From contig JADKFY010000001.1 of the NCBI GenBank assembly GCA_016717305.1, positions 186,001-250,000 of the forward strand: 64,000 nucleotides of DNA, in the 5' to 3' direction. How positions within the stretch are numbered: the stretch's first letter is position 1; every line of letters starts with the position of its first letter. Below, piece after piece: positions 1-7,517 of the stretch. Made by a program: the position numbers and the translations under genes. A model generated the notes under the pieces. It saw nothing but the letters and a program-made list of their open reading frames with translations. It ran no database searches and had not been told where the DNA came from. This DNA is from Flavobacteriales bacterium. Lineage in GTDB: Bacteria > Bacteroidota > Bacteroidia > Flavobacteriales_F > PHOS-HE28.

Positions 1-1
1 G

Positions 2-259
2 TTCATCAAAAAGCCGTTCTTGGGGCAAAGTTTTTGGCAAGGTGTGATCGGATCCGTTCTGGCGATCGGCCTGCTCGTTGGCTTGCTCCAACTGGTGAAG
101 CACTACATGCCCGACATGCTTGCCTTCACCGACATGCGTAGCTTGGCCATGCTCTTCGGCGCTGTGCTGGTGCTGGGCCTCTTGATCTCCTTGATCTCCA
201 CCTGGTTCGCTGTACGTCGCTACCTTCGCATGAATTCAGAGGACCTTCACTGGAGCTGA
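2..259 (+). CDS. ftsX: Cell division protein FtsX, C-terminal end (partial)
   Basis: The reading frame is open from the first bases of the window, so only the last 85 residues of the protein are present. Two hydrophobic segments are visible (about residues 15-35 and 50-75), the second running into a basic tail with VRRYLRM, as in the last membrane helix of FtsX. FtsX is the inner-membrane partner of FtsE and controls cell-wall hydrolases at the septum. The call rests mostly on context: in Bacteroidota ftsX is followed by a DUF3098 gene, uppP, truB and queA, which is exactly the order here. An internal ATG at 20 is not the true start. Confidence 0.75.
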   Translation, partial: FIKKPFLGQSFWQGVIGSVLAIGLLVGLLQLVKHYMPDMLAFTDMRSLAMLFGAVLVLGLLISLISTWFAVRRYLRMNSEDLHWS

Positions 260-269
260 CCCGATAACA

Positions 270-524
270 ATGGCAAAACCGGATCTCAATAACGACATGG
301 CCTTCACGGCCACGAATTACAAGCTCATGTTGATCGGCCTTGGCATCGTGATCATCGGCTTCATCATGATGTCCGGTGGTGGAAATGGCGATCCGAATAG
401 TTTCGATGAGAGCGCGATCTTCAGTGTGCGTCGCATCACCGTGGCGCCGATCGTGGTTTTGGCCGGGTATCTTTTCGTGGTCTATGCCATCCTGAAGAAA
501 TCGGTAGCGGACAAGACGTCTTGA
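270..524 (+). CDS. DUF3098 family small membrane protein
   Basis: An 84-residue protein with a short polar N-terminus, one membrane helix (about residues 18-36), a glycine/asparagine-rich loop, and a second helix at the C-terminus. Size, two-helix topology and position between ftsX and uppP match the DUF3098 family of Bacteroidota; its function is unknown. It lies 10 nt behind ftsX, and its stop overlaps the next start in a TGATG arrangement, so it is very probably cotranscribed with ftsX and uppP. Confidence 0.8.
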   Translation: MAKPDLNNDMAFTATNYKLMLIGLGIVIIGFIMMSGGGNGDPNSFDESAIFSVRRITVAPIVVLAGYLFVVYAILKKSVADKTS

Positions 525-1318
525 TGACGATCCTGCAAGCGATCATCCTCGCGATCATCGAGGGGATCACCGAATTTCTGCCCATTTCGAGCACAGGGCA
601 CATGATCATCGGGTCCACCATCATGGGGATCCAACAGGATGACTTCGTAAAACTGTTCACCGTTGCGATCCAATTCGGGGGCATTCTTTCCGTGATCGCA
701 CTCTACTGGAAACGCTTCTTCCAGAGCATCGATTTCTACCTGAAACTGTTCGTTGCGTTCTTGCCAGCAGTGGTCGCTGGTCTTCTTTTGAAGGACACGA
801 TCGACCTATTGCTGGAGAACATCATGGTGGTGGCCGTTATGCTCGTCATCGGTGGAATCGTGTTCCTTTCCATCGACAAATGGGCGCCGGGTGGTGCTGA
901 GGAAGATGACAAGCCGGTGAGCTACAAGCAAGCCGTGATCATCGGCATTTTCCAATGTCTTGCCATGGTACCGGGTGTTTCCCGTTCGGCTTCCACGATC
1001 ATTGGCGGCATGACCCAAGGCCTTTCGCGGAAGTTCGCTGCGGAATTCAGTTTCTTTCTCGCCGTGCCCACCATGTTCGGTGCTACAGTGAAATCGCTTT
1101 ACGATTACGTGAAAGATGGGGGCGAATTCACCGCGCAGCACTACCAGCTTTTCGCGATCGGCAATGTGGTGGCCTTCATCGTGGCTATCGTGGCGATCCG
1201 CACCTTCATCACGTTCCTTAGCAAGAATGGGTTCAAGGCCTTCGGCTGGTACCGCATCGTTGTTGGTGGCGTGATCATTGCACTTTACACCATGGGCATC
1301 GAAATGCAGATGATGTAG
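524..1318 (+). CDS. uppP: Undecaprenyl-diphosphate phosphatase
   Basis: UppP (BacA) dephosphorylates undecaprenyl diphosphate in the membrane to regenerate the lipid carrier for peptidoglycan and other polymers. The 264-residue protein is almost wholly hydrophobic, with about eight membrane segments. Both signature motifs are present: E13xxxE17 followed by FLPISSTGH near the N-terminus, and PGVSRS at residues 150-155. I chose the ATG that overlaps the upstream stop by one base; a TTG just before it (521) is in frame but less likely. It belongs to the ftsX-DUF3098-uppP-truB-queA run. Confidence 0.95.
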   Translation: MTILQAIILAIIEGITEFLPISSTGHMIIGSTIMGIQQDDFVKLFTVAIQFGGILSVIALYWKRFFQSIDFYLKLFVAFLPAVVAGLLLKDTIDLLLENIMVVAVMLVIGGIVFLSIDKWAPGGAEEDDKPVSYKQAVIIGIFQCLAMVPGVSRSASTIIGGMTQGLSRKFAAEFSFFLAVPTMFGATVKSLYDYVKDGGEFTAQHYQLFAIGNVVAFIVAIVAIRTFITFLSKNGFKAFGWYRIVVGGVIIALYTMGIEMQMM

Positions 1319-1364
1319 GGGTTGGGCGGATCACCTTCACCTTTCTTACACCGAGCCGCCTGAA

Positions 1365-2075
1365 GTGCCTTCTTCAACCCAAATATCCCCCGATACAGGC
1401 GGCCTCCTCTTGGTCGACAAGCCCTTGACCTGGACCAGTTTCAACGTGGTGGGCAAATTGCGGATCGCGCTACGGATCGCCGCGGGTCGTAAACTGAAGG
1501 TGGGGCATGCAGGCACCTTGGACCCCTTGGCGACCGGCCTGTTGATCTTGGCCTACGGGCCGTTCACCAAAAAGCTGCCGTTGATCACCGGGGAGGGAAA
1601 GACCTACACCGGAACGATCACCTTGGGCCACACCACGCCCAGCTACGATCTGGAAACGGACCCACAGGATCCCGAGCCGTGGGAGCATTTGGATGAGGTG
1701 ACCATTCGTTCAGTATTCGCTCGGTTCGTCGGGAAACAAATGCAGCGACCTCCTAATTTTTCGGCAAAACGATTTGAAGGGGAACGCGCCTACTTCTTGG
1801 CCCGAGATGAAGAACGCGCCCATATGCTGGATATGCCGGAGCGTGAGGTGGAGATCACCCGGCTGGAGGTCAAAGCAATACGCGGCCCAGAGGTCGATTT
1901 CATTACGGATGTTGGAAAGGGCACTTATATCCGCAGCCTTGCGCATGACATAGGGCAGAATTTGGGTTGTGGCGCCTATTTGAGTGCTCTGCGCCGCACC
2001 AGGATCGGTGAACACCATGTGGATCAGGCACTTGGTCCCTTGCAGTGGGGCGAAAGGATCGCTCCCGAGCGGTAA
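1365..2075 (+). CDS. truB: tRNA pseudouridine(55) synthase
   Basis: TruB converts U55 in the T-loop of tRNAs to pseudouridine. The 236-residue protein shows the family N-terminus (LLLVDKPLTWTSFNVV) and the catalytic motif GHAGTLDPLATG with the nucleophilic Asp at residue 53, followed by TYTGTITLG. The only sensible start is a GTG, 46 nt behind uppP. The length suits the short bacterial form without a full C-terminal PUA domain, which is usual in Bacteroidota. Confidence 0.95.
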   Translation: MPSSTQISPDTGGLLLVDKPLTWTSFNVVGKLRIALRIAAGRKLKVGHAGTLDPLATGLLILAYGPFTKKLPLITGEGKTYTGTITLGHTTPSYDLETDPQDPEPWEHLDEVTIRSVFARFVGKQMQRPPNFSAKRFEGERAYFLARDEERAHMLDMPEREVEITRLEVKAIRGPEVDFITDVGKGTYIRSLAHDIGQNLGCGAYLSALRRTRIGEHHVDQALGPLQWGERIAPER

Positions 2076-2168
2076 CCCCTTGTTTGCTAGGCATTTTCCC
2101 AAAGGCTTAGGATCGTAGTACCTTCGGCCCCCCAAAAACTCGGACCGGCCCGTAAGCCGGATCTACAC

Positions 2169-3218
2169 ATGAAACTCAATTCTTTCAAATTCGATCTGCC
2201 CAAGGAGCAGATCGCACTCTATCCCACCAAGGACCGCGACGGTAGCAAATTGATGGTGCTGCACCGCAAGGACGGCAAGATCGAACACAAGAAGTTCAAG
2301 GACATCCTGAACTATTTCGACGAGGGTGACACCTTCATTCTGAACAACACCAAGGTTTTCCCGGCCCGTATGTGGGGCAACAAGGAGAAGACCGGTGCCA
2401 AGATCGAAGTGTTCATGCTCCGCGAATTGAACCGCGACAGCCTGTTGTGGGATGTGATCGTGGATCCCGCCCGTAAGATCCGGATCGGGAACAAACTCTA
2501 TTTCGGCAAAGACGATGAGTTGGTCGCCGAGGTGATCGACAACACGACGAGCCGTGGGCGCACCCTGCGCTTCCTGTTCGATGGCACCTACGAAGAGTTC
2601 AAGGCCGCGATCACTGAAATGGGAGAAACACCGCTGCCGCGCTACATCAAGCGCGAAACGGAACCCAGCGATGCGGAGCGTTACCAGACCATCTTCGCCA
2701 AGCACGAAGGAGCTGTTGCTGCACCTACAGCGGGGCTACATTTCAGCAAAACGTTGATGAAGCGTTTGGAACTGAAGGGGATCCGCTTTGCGGAGATCAC
2801 CTTGCACGTCGGCTTGGGCACCTTCCGTCCAGTGGAAGTGGAAGACCTTACGAAGCATAAGACCGACAGCGAACAAGTGATCATCGATAAGGAAGCGTGC
2901 GATATCGTGAACCTTGCGAAGGACACCAAGAAGCGGGTATGCGCCATTGGTACCACCACCATGCGCGCCATCGAAAGCAGTGTGAGCACCGAGAACCACA
3001 TGAAGCCGTACAACGGGTGGACGAACAAATTCATCTTCCCACCGTACGATTTCAGCATTGCCGATAGCATGGTCACCAACTTCCACATGCCGGAGAGCAC
3101 CCTGTTGATGCAGGTGGCGGCTTTCGGCGGCTATGACCACGTATGGAACGCATACAAGGTTGCCATGAAGGAGAAGTACCGCTTCTTCAGTTATGGGGAT
3201 GCGATGCTGATCATCTGA
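2169..3218 (+). CDS. queA: S-adenosylmethionine:tRNA ribosyltransferase-isomerase
   Basis: QueA transfers the ribosyl part of SAM to 7-aminomethyl-7-deazaguanine in tRNA, giving epoxyqueuosine. The 349-residue protein has family motifs throughout: YPTKDRDGSKLMVL near the N-terminus, NNTKVFPARMWG, TPLPRYIKR, AAPTAGLHFS, and a C-terminal TTTMRAIES plus NFHMPESTLLM. It ends the ftsX-to-queA run; a strong hairpin terminator follows within 40 nt. Confidence 0.97.
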   Translation: MKLNSFKFDLPKEQIALYPTKDRDGSKLMVLHRKDGKIEHKKFKDILNYFDEGDTFILNNTKVFPARMWGNKEKTGAKIEVFMLRELNRDSLLWDVIVDPARKIRIGNKLYFGKDDELVAEVIDNTTSRGRTLRFLFDGTYEEFKAAITEMGETPLPRYIKRETEPSDAERYQTIFAKHEGAVAAPTAGLHFSKTLMKRLELKGIRFAEITLHVGLGTFRPVEVEDLTKHKTDSEQVIIDKEACDIVNLAKDTKKRVCAIGTTTMRAIESSVSTENHMKPYNGWTNKFIFPPYDFSIADSMVTNFHMPESTLLMQVAAFGGYDHVWNAYKVAMKEKYRFFSYGDAMLII

Positions 3219-3250
3219 GGCAAGAAGAACGCAGAGGCGCGGAGAACGCT

Positions 3251-3286
3251 AAGGGTCGCAGAGGATTTCTTGCGACCCTTTTCTTT
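3251..3286 (+). terminator. Rho-independent terminator after queA
   Basis: A perfect 10-bp stem (AAGGGTCGCA / TGCGACCCTT) with a 10-nt loop is followed by TTCTTT. It lies 32 nt behind the queA stop and ahead of ispD, so it ends the upstream operon. The bases just before it (from about 3223) form an ACGCAGAGGCGCGGAG-like stretch that resembles a repeat seen in intergenic regions of many bacteria. Confidence 0.75.
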
Positions 3287-3319
3287 GCGGCTGTCCCATT
3301 GACGAAGTAAGCCAACTGA

Positions 3320-3979
3320 ATGCAACGTTCCACCATCATCGTAGCAGGCGGCTCCGGTAAACGGTTGGGCGGTCCCGTGCCTAAACAGTTCCAGCCCGTG
3401 AACGGCCGACCGATCCTCATGTGGACCATCGAGGCTTTTCATGAATACGATGAAGCCATGCCCATCATCGTGGTCCTGCCTGAGGAACATTTCGACATCT
3501 GGAAGGCACTATGTATGGGGCATCGTTTCTTCATCCACCACCAAGTGGTCGCAGGTGGCGAACAGCGCTACCACAGTGTGAAAGCGGGTTTGGACAAGGT
3601 GGAAGGAGATGGTCTGGTGGCCGTGCATGATGGCGTGCGACCCGTGATCACCAAGGATCTGATCTGGCGGTGCTTCGATGGGGCACATGTCCATGGAGCT
3701 GCAATACCGGTGGTACCCGTTGTGCCCAGCATAAGGGAAACCACTGCGGAAGGCAGCAGGGCCTTGGACCGATCACGTCTACTTGCCGTGCAAACACCAC
3801 AATGCTTCCATGTCGATCTCCTACGGCAAGCGTTCGAATTACCTTATGATCCGGCCTTTACGGACGAAGCCAGCATGGTTGAACGCATGGGCGTAAAGGT
3901 CCATTTGGTGGAAGGGGAGGAGAACAACATCAAGGTGACCACGGCGCTGGACCTTCAAATTGCTGCCGCACTCCTTTGA
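3320..3979 (+). CDS. ispD: 2-C-methyl-D-erythritol 4-phosphate cytidylyltransferase
   Basis: IspD couples MEP to CTP in the non-mevalonate isoprenoid pathway. The 219-residue protein begins with the nucleotide-binding signature AGGSGKRLGG followed by PKQF, and contains HDGVRP, the QTPQCF motif and TDEASMVE, all typical. The substrate lysine of the GxGxR...PKQ loop is intact. It follows the queA terminator and so starts a new unit; rlmN follows at once, with its -7 promoter element lying just behind the ispD stop. Confidence 0.95.
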   Translation: MQRSTIIVAGGSGKRLGGPVPKQFQPVNGRPILMWTIEAFHEYDEAMPIIVVLPEEHFDIWKALCMGHRFFIHHQVVAGGEQRYHSVKAGLDKVEGDGLVAVHDGVRPVITKDLIWRCFDGAHVHGAAIPVVPVVPSIRETTAEGSRALDRSRLLAVQTPQCFHVDLLRQAFELPYDPAFTDEASMVERMGVKVHLVEGEENNIKVTTALDLQIAAALL

Positions 3980-3988
3980 ACCACCCGG

Positions 3989-3996
3989 TATCTTTG
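3989..3996 (+). promoter_or_regulatory. Bacteroidota -7 element (TATCTTTG) ahead of rlmN
   Basis: TATCTTTG matches the TAnnTTTG consensus in all fixed positions and lies 6 nt ahead of the chosen rlmN ATG. No convincing -33 TTTG is seen at 19-21 bp upstream, so the assignment rests on the -7 box alone. If used, the transcript would be nearly leaderless. Confidence 0.4.
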
Positions 3997-4002
3997 AACC
4001 AC

Positions 4003-5100
4003 ATGTCCACCACAACCGATATCCGGAACCTCTCCCTCGTTGAGATCAAAGCCTTGGTCGCCGAGCTGGGCGAAAAGCCCTACCGCGCTAAACAATTGTG
4101 GGAGTGGCTTTGGCAGAAGAAAGCCCGGTCCTGGGAGGGTATGAGCGACTTGCCAAAAGCATTCCGTGAGAAATTAGCGGAGCGCACCTTGTTCCGTCCG
4201 CTTGTTCTGGCAGAAGAACAACGCAGCGTGGATGGCACCGTGAAGTGCGCCTTCAAGACCTGGGACGGTCATGTGGTGGAAGGCGTTTTGATCCCCACTC
4301 CAAAGCGATTGACGGTATGCATCAGCAGCCAGATCGGGTGCAGCCTGACGTGCAGTTTTTGTGCTACCGGAAAATTGAAACGCATACGCAATTTGGACGC
4401 GGGTGAGATCGTGGACCAAGTGACCTTGATCGATGATATCGCGCTGAAGTACTACAAGAAGAACGTCACGAACATCGTGTACATGGGCATGGGCGAACCC
4501 CTGCTCAACTATGCCAGCACCATGCAAAGTTCCGAGCGCATCATCGCGCAGGACGGCCTTGGTATGGGATCCCGACGGATAACCGTGAGCACCGCCGGCA
4601 TTGTGAAGATGATCCGCAAACTTGCCGAGGATGGTGCGCGCTTCCATTTAGCTGTGAGCCTGCACGCCGCGAACGATGAAAAGCGTGACCGGATCATGCC
4701 TATCAATGAGCAGAACAACTTGAAGGAGCTGAAGGAAGCGCTGCGGTTCTACACCCGCGAAACCCGCAAGGACGTGACCTTCGAATACATCCTGCTGAAG
4801 GGCTTCAACGATTCGTTGGATGATGCACAGGAATTGGTGCGCTATGCCAGTGATGTGGATTGCAAAGTGAACCTGATCGAGTACAACCCGATCGATCCAG
4901 GGACATCCGGTTCGGACTTCAAAGGCTTCGAGCGCAGCTCAGATGCTGCTGCAGATGCCTTTATGCGGTACTTGGAAAGCAAGGGGATCACTGCCCGTAT
5001 CCGCCGAAGCCGTGGACGGGACATCGATGCGGCTTGTGGGCAATTGGCCAATAAGAATGCGCCGGCTGTGAAGGAAGGCGAACGGGTCATGAAGGCTTGA
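4003..5100 (+). CDS. rlmN: 23S rRNA (adenine(2503)-C(2)) methyltransferase
   Basis: RlmN is a radical-SAM enzyme that methylates C2 of A2503 in 23S rRNA and of A37 in some tRNAs. The 365-residue protein carries the radical-SAM cluster motif C113-x3-C117-x2-C120, the GMGEP motif, and near its end the conserved cysteine (about residue 345, in DAACGQLA) that receives the methyl group. I start at ATG 4003; an upstream TTG at 3976 overlapping ispD would only add nine residues with no family resemblance. Confidence 0.96.
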   Translation: MSTTTDIRNLSLVEIKALVAELGEKPYRAKQLWEWLWQKKARSWEGMSDLPKAFREKLAERTLFRPLVLAEEQRSVDGTVKCAFKTWDGHVVEGVLIPTPKRLTVCISSQIGCSLTCSFCATGKLKRIRNLDAGEIVDQVTLIDDIALKYYKKNVTNIVYMGMGEPLLNYASTMQSSERIIAQDGLGMGSRRITVSTAGIVKMIRKLAEDGARFHLAVSLHAANDEKRDRIMPINEQNNLKELKEALRFYTRETRKDVTFEYILLKGFNDSLDDAQELVRYASDVDCKVNLIEYNPIDPGTSGSDFKGFERSSDAAADAFMRYLESKGITARIRRSRGRDIDAACGQLANKNAPAVKEGERVMKA

Positions 5101-5113
5101 GGATAGGTCTTCC

Positions 5114-5857
5114 CTAAAACCCCATCCCCACCTTGATCCCGATGAAGAAGGCCACGGTAGGGCTCTTGTTCTCTTCGATCGTATAAACGTAGGTCCTGCG
5201 CTGTGGGCCGCCATTAATGCCATCCTGGAACACGATGTCTTCGTTCACCTTTGTATTGAATCGGTCTCGATAGGCCAAACCACAGTACAGGTCGAAGAGC
5301 ATGTTGCTGTTGTTGCTCAGCATCTGGTAGCCGAAGTAACACCGGATGTCGTTGTAGACGCGGTCATCCGTATTGAACTTGCCGGATGTAAATGCACCAA
5401 GTGAATCCTTTTCCTGGATCTCCTTGGTGAACCGCAAATGTGAGAACGTCGGTTGTAAATAAGGTCCTTGTGGCTCCAAGTCGTCATTGAGATAGTAGCG
5501 GAGCCCGATATGGAAACTCGGTTGCGGAACGATCTTGGTGCCTTGGCCGAAATCGTCGGCATCATCGCCGGTGAATGAAAGCGCGAGGTAATTCCGCAAG
5601 GTTACACCTACACCGACTTCAATGCCCAGTCTTGGGGTTATGGAGCGTTCATAATAGATCGGTATCTCGCCCCGGAAGAAGATCAATGGATTCAGCTTGA
5701 TCACGTTCTTCACGCACTTCACCGTGTCGAATTGCGCGGCCAAACGGTCCTTGTACAGGACCACTTTGGTCTTTCCCTTTTGGGCAAAAGCACCGCTGTT
5801 CACGCCAAATAGCAGGACAAGGAAGAGGGTTCGAAAAAGGTTGTTCCTGCTGAACAT
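5114..5857 (-). CDS. Secreted outer-membrane beta-barrel-like protein, function unknown
   Basis: A 247-residue protein with a clear signal peptide (hydrophobic stretch ending in GAFAQ). The mature part alternates polar and hydrophobic residues in short strands such as LGIEVGVGVTLRNY and PSFHIGLRYYLNDD, and ends in Phe (KVGMGF), as outer-membrane barrels do. I therefore read it as an OmpA/porin-type small barrel of Bacteroidota; no specific role can be given. The start at MFSRNN is preferred over an upstream in-frame ATG because it puts the signal peptide at the N-terminus. It is convergent with rlmN and divergent from the prenyl synthase gene. Confidence 0.75.
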   Translation of the reverse strand: MFSRNNLFRTLFLVLLFGVNSGAFAQKGKTKVVLYKDRLAAQFDTVKCVKNVIKLNPLIFFRGEIPIYYERSITPRLGIEVGVGVTLRNYLALSFTGDDADDFGQGTKIVPQPSFHIGLRYYLNDDLEPQGPYLQPTFSHLRFTKEIQEKDSLGAFTSGKFNTDDRVYNDIRCYFGYQMLSNNSNMLFDLYCGLAYRDRFNTKVNEDIVFQDGINGGPQRRTYVYTIEENKSPTVAFFIGIKVGMGF

Positions 5858-5863
5858 GCACAG

Positions 5864-5896
5864 CGAAGGTAGGTGGCTTGGGCACACGTTGGCAAA
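5864..5896 (-). promoter_or_regulatory. Promoter of the barrel-protein gene (TTTG-N21-TACCTTCG)
   Basis: On the minus strand a TTTG (-33) is followed 21 nt later by TACCTTCG, one base off TAnnTTTG, ending 6 nt before the ATG at 5857. Spacing and composition suit the main Bacteroidota sigma factor. Confidence 0.4.
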
Positions 5897-6001
5897 GACG
5901 TAGGCTACTCGGAAAGGTTGTGTGGCCGGGCAACGGGTAGATCCGCATCTTTGCCGACCGGATCAGTGGGCCATTCCATTTGCCCAACCGCGTTCAAGTC
6001 C

Positions 6002-6976
6002 ATGCCAACGATCGACGACCTACAGCGCCCCATAGCTGCGGAGATGAAGGCTTTCGAGCCCCATTTCCGCGAGGCCATGCGCAGCAGGACGGCCTTGCTG
6101 GATCGGATCATGCACTACATCGTGAAGCGAAAGGGTAAGCAGATGCGACCCATGTTCACCTTGTTGAGCGCACGGCAGTTCGGTCCGGTAACGGAAAGTG
6201 CGTTCGTCGCAGCCAGCTTGATCGAACTGCTCCACACCGCCACCCTTGTGCATGATGACGTGGTGGACAATGCCAATTTGCGCAGGGGCTTCTTCAGCAT
6301 AAATGCACTTTGGAAGAACAAGATCGCTGTGTTGGTGGGCGATTACCTGCTTAGTCGGGGTTTGCTCATGGCCATCGATAAGGGTGAATTTGAATTGCTG
6401 CGCATTGTAAGTACCGCTGTTCGGGACATGAGCGAAGGGGAGCTTCTTCAATTGGAAAAGACGCGCGGACTCAATTTCAGTGAAGAGGTCTACTTCGACA
6501 TTATTCGCAAGAAAACCGCAAGTCTTATCGCCGCGTGCTGTGCCAGTGGCGCCAGTGCAGCAGGCCGCTCCAAGGAGGAAGTGGATCGCATGCGGAAATT
6601 CGGAGAACTCACCGGTGTGGCCTTCCAGATCAAAGACGACCTGTTCGATTACGGAAGCGGCTTGGACACCGGGAAGCCCAGTGGCTTGGACATCATGGAG
6701 AAGAAGCTGACCTTGCCTTTGATCCATGCACTACAAAAGGTGAGCAGTAGTGACCGTCGCTGGATGGTGAACGTTGTGAAGAACAAGAACGAGGACAAAA
6801 AGGCGGTCGCCCGTGTGGTGGAAATGGTGACCACCGCCGGTGGAATAGCCCATGCCACCAAAAGTATGCTGCATTACCGGGACGAGGCGGTCAGCGTGCT
6901 CCACACCTTTCCGAAGAACGAGGCCAGGGACGCGTTGGAAGGCCTGGTACAACTGACTGTTGAACGCACAAAGTGA
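6002..6976 (+). CDS. Polyprenyl synthase (trans-isoprenyl diphosphate synthase)
   Basis: Condenses IPP units onto an allylic diphosphate to make the long chain used for menaquinone (octaprenyl or similar). The 324-residue protein has both aspartate-rich motifs, DDVVD at 85-89 and DDLFD at 212-216, that bind the Mg-diphosphates, plus GKQMRP and LVGDYL. Chain length cannot be read safely. The start at MPTIDD gives the usual family length; longer in-frame starts up to 5873 add a stretch with no family resemblance. Confidence 0.93.
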   Translation: MPTIDDLQRPIAAEMKAFEPHFREAMRSRTALLDRIMHYIVKRKGKQMRPMFTLLSARQFGPVTESAFVAASLIELLHTATLVHDDVVDNANLRRGFFSINALWKNKIAVLVGDYLLSRGLLMAIDKGEFELLRIVSTAVRDMSEGELLQLEKTRGLNFSEEVYFDIIRKKTASLIAACCASGASAAGRSKEEVDRMRKFGELTGVAFQIKDDLFDYGSGLDTGKPSGLDIMEKKLTLPLIHALQKVSSSDRRWMVNVVKNKNEDKKAVARVVEMVTTAGGIAHATKSMLHYRDEAVSVLHTFPKNEARDALEGLVQLTVERTK

Positions 6977-7041
6977 ACGGGCCTTGGGTATGTGATCAGC
7001 CCTTCGCACCAACCAACTACGAACCAAAAGCGATCAGCGCC

Positions 7042-7497
7042 ATGAAGTACAGTATTCTTCAAACCACCTGCTTGATCGCCCTTTTCCTAGGTACGTTGCT
7101 GCTCGGATGTTCCGAACCGGAAAAAGCTCCGGACCCTTCACCGGAGAACACGATCGTGGCCGATGGAGGTGTAACAAGACCCGATAGTTCCGTTGCACAG
7201 AACGGACTTCAGCGGATCACCACGAAGAACGGTGGCCACATGGAGGGAATGTTGGTGGAAGGCAAACGTTCCGGTGCATGGGTGGCCTTCTTCCCCGATG
7301 GCACCGTGCAGAGCAAAGCCAACTACGCGGACGGTGTGGAAGTGGGGCCTACTGAGGTGTACCACCCGAACGGCAACGTGTACTATTCAGGCCAATACAC
7401 GAATGGGAAACCCAGCGGTGAATGGGTGTTCCATGGATCGGATGGTGCCGAAATGAAGCGTGTCTTGTACGATGGGAACGGAGCGGTAGTGAAGTAG
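7042..7497 (+). CDS. YwqK-like (MORN-variant) lipoprotein
   Basis: A 151-residue lipoprotein: the signal sequence ends in the lipobox LLLGC. The mature part holds repeated short units of the type G-x-W-x-x-[FY]-x-x-[DN]-G (GAWVAFFPDG, GPTEVYHPNG, GEWVFHGSDG), the MORN-variant repeat of YwqK-type proteins. The function of this family in Bacteroidota is not known. The chosen ATG gives a proper signal peptide; the longer frame overlaps the prenyl synthase stop and is unlikely. Confidence 0.75.
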   Translation: MKYSILQTTCLIALFLGTLLLGCSEPEKAPDPSPENTIVADGGVTRPDSSVAQNGLQRITTKNGGHMEGMLVEGKRSGAWVAFFPDGTVQSKANYADGVEVGPTEVYHPNGNVYYSGQYTNGKPSGEWVFHGSDGAEMKRVLYDGNGAVVK

Positions 7498-7517
7498 TTT
7501 CCCAAGATCTTCGGCGC

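Noticed and set aside
2143..2162. CCGGC/GCCGG hairpin before queA as a terminator
   Set aside because: Short stem without a T-run, and truB-queA is a conserved unit.
5873..6001. Longer N-terminus for the polyprenyl synthase
   Set aside because: The extra residues have no family resemblance and overlap the promoter region of the divergent gene.
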